Assembly: GCA_047495785.1 (NCBI GenBank)
Contig: JBLDXI010000013.1
Span: 372,001-436,000, forward strand
Direction of reading: 5' to 3'
Length of the DNA: 64,000 nucleotides
From: Lepidodermella squamata
Lineage: Eukaryota > Gastrotricha
A program made the position numbers and the translations under genes. Each line of letters starts with the position of its first letter. Position 1 is the first letter of the stretch. The notes under the pieces were generated by a model. The model was given only the letters and a program-made list of their open reading frames with translations, did not search any database and was not told the DNA's origin. Shown piece after piece: positions 58,994-64,000 of this stretch.

Positions 58994-61900
58994 GTTGGCG
59001 CAAATTTCGGATCTCGTTAATCGACGATTATCGAATAGAGCCGCGAATAGCTGGCCGCCGATTTGTTTCAACGGCGATACTAAAAACTAGATAAAATACA
59101 TGCCGAAATACTTATGATGCGATCTGTAAGAATGGGCGATTAGCATAAAAATGCAAAATGTTTTAGTTAAATGAGAAAGAGTAATCGTAGTGAAAAGGGA
59201 ATTCATGGCTGGAAAACTCGAACGCCACCAGCCGCCGATACTACTACAACGAAAAACTACTAGCTCGTAGAAGTGTCGGCGATACTACAAAATGTTGGGC
59301 TCTGATGTGCGCCGCGCTCGGCCGGTTATAGAATTATCCTACGAGCTTGTTCCTTTCTCTCTTCACAGCTCGAAAAAAGATCGCCCGCGGCGATGCGCGC
59401 TCATTGGCTGGCGCGCGCACCGACCGACCAATCACGTTGCAGCTCGCGTAACCACGTGCGCGCGCGTTATCTCACGCATGTAAATGCTTGCGTGTATTAC
59501 ACGGCGCAAACACGCTTCAAACAAACAAATAACGATGAGTATCATGGCGCCACTCGAAAATTAAACCGCCGAGTAAATTCAAATAAATTGAAAAAATTAA
59601 AACTAGTCTTCAGCTGGTTGTATAAGTTGATTATTAACAGTCTCGTCGTAGAGAGACAATTAATTTTAATTCAATTGATTTCAATTTTTTGTATATTAAT
59701 TTTCCGTGTCACTCTTCGACGACCGCGACAGTTGGCACATGTGCTGGAATTCGTTTTAGCGATTTTCTATCAATTTTAATCGGCTTATCTCTGGCGCGAT
59801 GTTGTCGTCTTTACACGGGCCGCTGTCACAGGAACCAAGCTAATCGTCTTCGAGCTTGACGGACAACATGTGGTGGCAAGGCGGACTCTATTGAGAGATA
59901 CAACACGGAGAGACAATTACCGCGCTCTCTTTCTCGACGTGTCATCGCCGCGCATATGGCCGAGCAGGCCGGAAGATGCGCGCTTGTTGGTTATTAGGAA
60001 GCTGTTTTGTTTACACTGAGGGGTATAAGCTAAGTAAGTAACTCGACTTGAACCAAGTAAGTATATCTTCTTCGAAATGCTGCTGCTGCTAAATGAACAC
60101 GCGCGGCTTCGTCGCTTTATTAAAGACGATCGAGCCACGCAGCACAGACTGTCTGAGCCGCGTGCCTAAACTGGCACCCTGATGGGTCACCAAGTCCGGC
60201 GCGCACACCTTGCAACAAACAAGCGCCGTCGTGTTAATTGCCACCATTCAGGCTAATGATGCTGCAAAAAGTCAATCTACTACCATCCGCCGCTGTTGAC
60301 ACCTTGAGCGGCGGCGTTTTATCTCATCGTTTTATGTGTTGTTTATTTTTATTTATTTTTCATAAGATTATATCTTGGCTGTAAACATTAAGGTGGTTTT
60401 TATTGCATCATTTTTTCCACGCCATAAAAAATGAAAGGTAGGTCAAGTGGGCGGCGGCGGCGGCGCCTAATTGTCGCAGTCGAGTTTTATTGTTGTGGAA
60501 TGGGGAGAACGCGACTAGGAAATGAGACGAAAGTCGAGTCGCGGATTTGTTCGCAGGTCGTGGCCGCGGGGCAGCGTTAAACCGGCGTTGTCTAACGCGC
60601 GCTGGCTCGACGGTCAACTGGCGCTCGCGGCACTTTTCACGGTGTCGTAATGGGCGGGATTACTACTCAGGTAGATGCGCGAGCGCGCGCGCGCCGATCG
60701 AATTGAGCAAAGCCCGAACGCGCCAATTAGCAAGCGCCATAAGCTCACGAGGGCTTAATTGCCATCCTTGACGTCGCGCGATGGTGCTCGTGTTTTCGCA
60801 GCGCAATAACAATAACAAAAACAGTGATCGATCTTGGGGTGAACGTACGCGAGCACCGTCTGAGAGGTCCGCTCGCAGGTGTTTTTCTACCTGTGGTCTC
60901 TACGTTGTCGCGAGCGTCTCCGTCTCGAGCTACCAGCAGCGAACGGGCGTGAGAACAGCACTAATAGCCGATGAGCCGGTGTTGCGAAAACACGATTTGG
61001 CGCGGCTAAGAAGGCAAGCGCGCTAGCTAACTTCGTCAGCTTTTTTGTCAATAGACGACACGCCGAGGGATTATCATCGCCATCATCATCATCGGCGCCT
61101 GAGCTTCGGCTTGCGGATTTTCGGCGCTAGGCAGTGCGCTGACGTTGTGGCGCCCGCGGCAAATCACACTAAGTTTGGTTTAATAAACGATAACACTGCG
61201 AGCATTTATATTGTTATTGGCATCAGCGCGTGGTTTGGCTGGTGCGCGCTCTCGAATTATGATTAAATTAGCATCTATTGCCAGTGGCTGATGATGGATG
61301 GATCGCTGTGCGAGAAAATTGTCCTCGAGGGCTCGCTCATCATCGACTGTTCGCCAGCTATACTACAACAGGGCGTGTTTTCGCTTTATTATTGCCGAAC
61401 CTTACGAGACACGGCTTGTTTTTACTCAATACATGGTTGTGTTATTAACAATAAATAATAATCAAATTATTATTATTTCTGTCTCTGTCTTGTCTGCGTC
61501 TTGTTCTTCTACGATCGCAGACGCGCACATACCGGAGCGTGTGCGAAAAAAAAACGGCCCGGGGCTGATCTCGCACTTGTTGCGCAGGCCGTAAAACGTA
61601 CACACACCTGAGTTAAATAATATATTTTTTCTGAAGATACGAATTCCTACTTATATATTCTGATTGGTTTTACCCGATTTTCCTCATCTTAACCTGGTTA
61701 ACAGGAAAAGAAGGGCAAGAAACTGCAAAGCTGATATCGTGTCCAAAAATGGTTTCGTAGCAGACTTGAATCATTGAAAATGTACTGAGATAAAAAGTTG
61801 ATCAAAATTGAACGGGATTTTAATGTTTTTCTGATGTTATCGCGAAAAGCTATGGGACAGAAACCAACAGTGAATTAGCAATGTCCCAAAAATTCGGAGT

Positions 61901-62741
61901 TGGCTTGGAGATTCAGCCGACTCGTCTTACATGCTAAGTCTCAATTAGGTATCCAGCATTAAGGTTTGTCAATCACAGTAACTAGCTATACAGGCATCGG
62001 CTGGTAATCAAAAGCAAACAGATTGGAAGATTTCGAAGATTACCTGGGGTCGGGCTTCGAACAGGCCCAACTTTTATGAACATCACATCGGTAGTTCGCA
62101 ACTTGATGATTAATCGCAATGATCAATGATGATTAAACAGTTCTTCGGAACCACTGATAACGCGCGACGATTTAATTTTATTGTTGATTTTTCGCCTATC
62201 TATGGAAATAAGTATGACGAAGTAGTTGCAAAATGCAGGTTAAGATGCCTTTTCAATATTCACCAAGTATTGCACGAAGAATGTAGATGGCATTCTAAAT
62301 ACCTCCTTTCATGCCGAGACCTTCATTTTCTTCATGATTTTGCTGAAGCTATCTCTGCCAGCATGAAGCTGCTGGATAATAAATTCATAAATTCAGAATC
62401 ACCTGTTACCAGTGAAAATTATTACGTTCCATTTTCCAGTTGTTCTCAGCGTTTTCATCATTCATGAAAGCGATATTACTATATTGACTAACTATACAGG
62501 TGTACGAGAGCGGCATTGTACAATAGCAAGACGACTAAATTTTGTCGATTTCAACCTAGCAACGCCCTTTGAGTGTGAAATAGCGGTCGCCCTTTTTGAT
62601 ATAGGCATGCATACATTCACATAGGCACACACTCATACTCACATGTTTTGTTTTACTATTAATAAATCCTCGCAAAAATATTCTCCATTATAGCTGGTCA
62701 CTGGTCACCTCGGCAAGGAATTTTTATTTTGAATTTAAACA
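58994..62741. other. Divergent intergenic region upstream of AP-2, CpG-rich in part
   Basis: About 3.7 kb between AP-2 exon 1 (minus) and the CNB-like gene (plus). Roughly 59370-61150 is richer in GC and CpG (several GCGCGC runs) than the AT-rich flanks, and holds a GGC repeat at 60449-60466. Open frames here come from that composition and lack exon support. It is the natural place for AP-2 control elements, but no specific site is claimed. Confidence 0.5.
60449..60466 (+). repeat. Short (GGC)n repeat
   Basis: About five GGC units in a GC-rich part of the AP-2 upstream region. Confidence 0.7.
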
Positions 62742-64000
62742 ATGGCGCTGATGTTGGCGAATAAATCTTCGCCGAAAGCGTTGCAGCCGATGTCGGTGAT
62801 CAACTACGAAAAATTAGCAGCCCTGATTGGCGATCCCAAGATAAAATTTTCCTATAATAAAAACTCTGCTGGCAGCGATCACAGTCATTCGACAGCCCTG
62901 GTCCCTGTCGACCACAAAACGTTCATGCGGGAATACAAGAGCATTTTTCTGACTGAAAGCGAGCAGCGGGAAGAACACCGCCAGCGTAAACTGAATAAAT
63001 TTCACCGAGTCACGAAGCGACAAATCGAGGAGATGCCGGCAATAAGGAAGCGTGGCTCGAGAGCTGCTTTGCTACCATCGACAGCGACGACGAGTGGGAA
63101 TGCGATCGAGGGCGATATCGAGTCGACTGTTGGAGCTACGGCGCCGAAAGATAAGAGCCAAGACGACGAACAGTGCTTCGTGCAGGACGTGTTGCGCCGC
63201 GAGAAGGAACAGCGCTACAACGAGGAACATCGCATCGAAAAACACGTGAAACTTCTGCGACCGGTTCGGCTTCACAAGCAGGGCCGGCTATTTCCTATGC
63301 TGAACAGGAAGCAGTGTTCGAGACTTGAAAAGCTCCTCTCTAGAATGTAAGAATCCAACCGTCCCAAATTTGAAGAAATCCTGATCAATTTTTGTGTTTC
63401 GAAATCCCAATTTAATGTGATTTTTTTACAGGCCATATGACAGATCGTTTGAAGAAAACATCCACGTTATGAACATTTTGCAAAACTACGAGCCATTAGC
63501 GCGTCAAATGCCAATTTTCCAACTAAAGGAACTACTCATAACGGCAACTCTGGAGCGCTACGACGACAGCGGAGTTGTTGTGTTCGCCGGCTCTGGTTTC
63601 CACATAGTACTAAGCGGGTCTGTAAAACCCCTCGCTGCACCTTATGTTGAATTTCTCGACGAAGAACCGCCTATCACGCCAGGAAGTACTATTCGCCGAT
63701 CGTCGACTGACCTTCCAATCGATCCGTCCGCAACATCGATGTCGATCCACCTTAACGCGTCATCAGCGCCGGTCAATAAGCCAACTAGCAAGGGCAATAT
63801 GAACTTCTCGCCTAGACAGGATGAGGACAAGACGAATTTGTTTGCCGAATTGTTGCATGAGCCGAGTTCGTTGAGTCTTGCTAGTAGCCACGGCTTGCTG
63901 CCTCCGATAGCCGAAACTGGCGGGGATTCGCGTGGGCTCGACAACTCAAGCCAACAGTCCCTCCGGCGCCACGTTTCATTCGCCCACGAAGGCGATGAAG
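62742..64000 (+). CDS. Cyclic-nucleotide-binding-domain-like protein, 3' truncated by window end
   Basis: Exons 62742-63346 and 63432-64000 (85-nt intron) are in frame and open to the window end, giving at least 391 residues. The first 200 residues are basic and helical (EREHRQRKLNKF-like stretch, RKEKEQRYNEEHRIEKHVK). After the splice, FEENIHVMNILQNYEPLARQ and PIFQLKELLITATLERYDDSG lead into VVVFAGSGFHIVLSGSVKPL, the opening strands of a cyclic-nucleotide-binding beta-roll (compare IVLSGSV in CNB domains). A long Ser/Asp-rich insert begins directly afterwards (from EFLDEEPP), where the CNB fold would normally continue; the rest of the roll may resume beyond the window. It resembles CNBD2-type or orphan CNB proteins, but whether it binds a nucleotide cannot be judged without the phosphate-binding cassette. 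Confidence 0.7.

Overview
This is nuclear DNA from a small-genome invertebrate animal. I read 22 protein-coding loci, nearly all split by GT-AG introns that are often only 45-80 nt long. Animal-only families (TFAP2, a paired-class homeobox gene, an SLC47 MATE transporter, a Ly6 protein, a peptide-hormone-like precursor) fix the kingdom. The compact introns suggest an ecdysozoan such as a nematode or tardigrade, but nothing here proves the phylum. There are no bacterial operons, CRISPR arrays, rRNA genes, complete tRNA genes or intact transposons that I can support.

Layout. 1-5478 is gene-free and holds a few repeats and a let-7-seed sequence. 5479-8877: WBP11 (splicing) and tyrosine aminotransferase head to tail with only 116 nt between them. 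9742-20331: a type II membrane protein, a secreted dibasic-processed precursor with an amidation site, and two single-pass membrane proteins. 20776-35771: four alpha-carbonic anhydrase genes interspersed with a MATE exporter, a paired-like homeobox gene and the KEOPS kinase Bud32/TP53RK. Two of the four carbonic anhydrases have lost zinc ligands. 37349-41984: a Ser-rich ORF, a tail-anchored protein and a Ly6/GPI protein. 42657-54405: a 1151-residue unrecognised protein, Derlin-1, a KCNE-like single-span protein and a third member of the single-pass family. 55899-58993: transcription factor AP-2, including its tiny first exon. 62742-64000: the 5' part of a gene with a cyclic-nucleotide-binding-like fold, cut by the window end.

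The most notable points are: (1) three loci (16-17 kb, 18-20 kb, 52-54 kb) encoding single-pass proteins that share a [WF]-K-x-x-D-x-x-C signature just after the membrane span and a phase-0 intron just before it; (2) the candidate neuropeptide precursor at 13.2-13.7 kb; (3) the carbonic anhydrase cluster with two active-looking and two ligand-deficient paralogues. Long antisense ORFs in the GC-rich exons and several AT-rich ORFs were rejected as shadows. All gene models are hand-spliced from reading frames and splice motifs; no transcript data were available.
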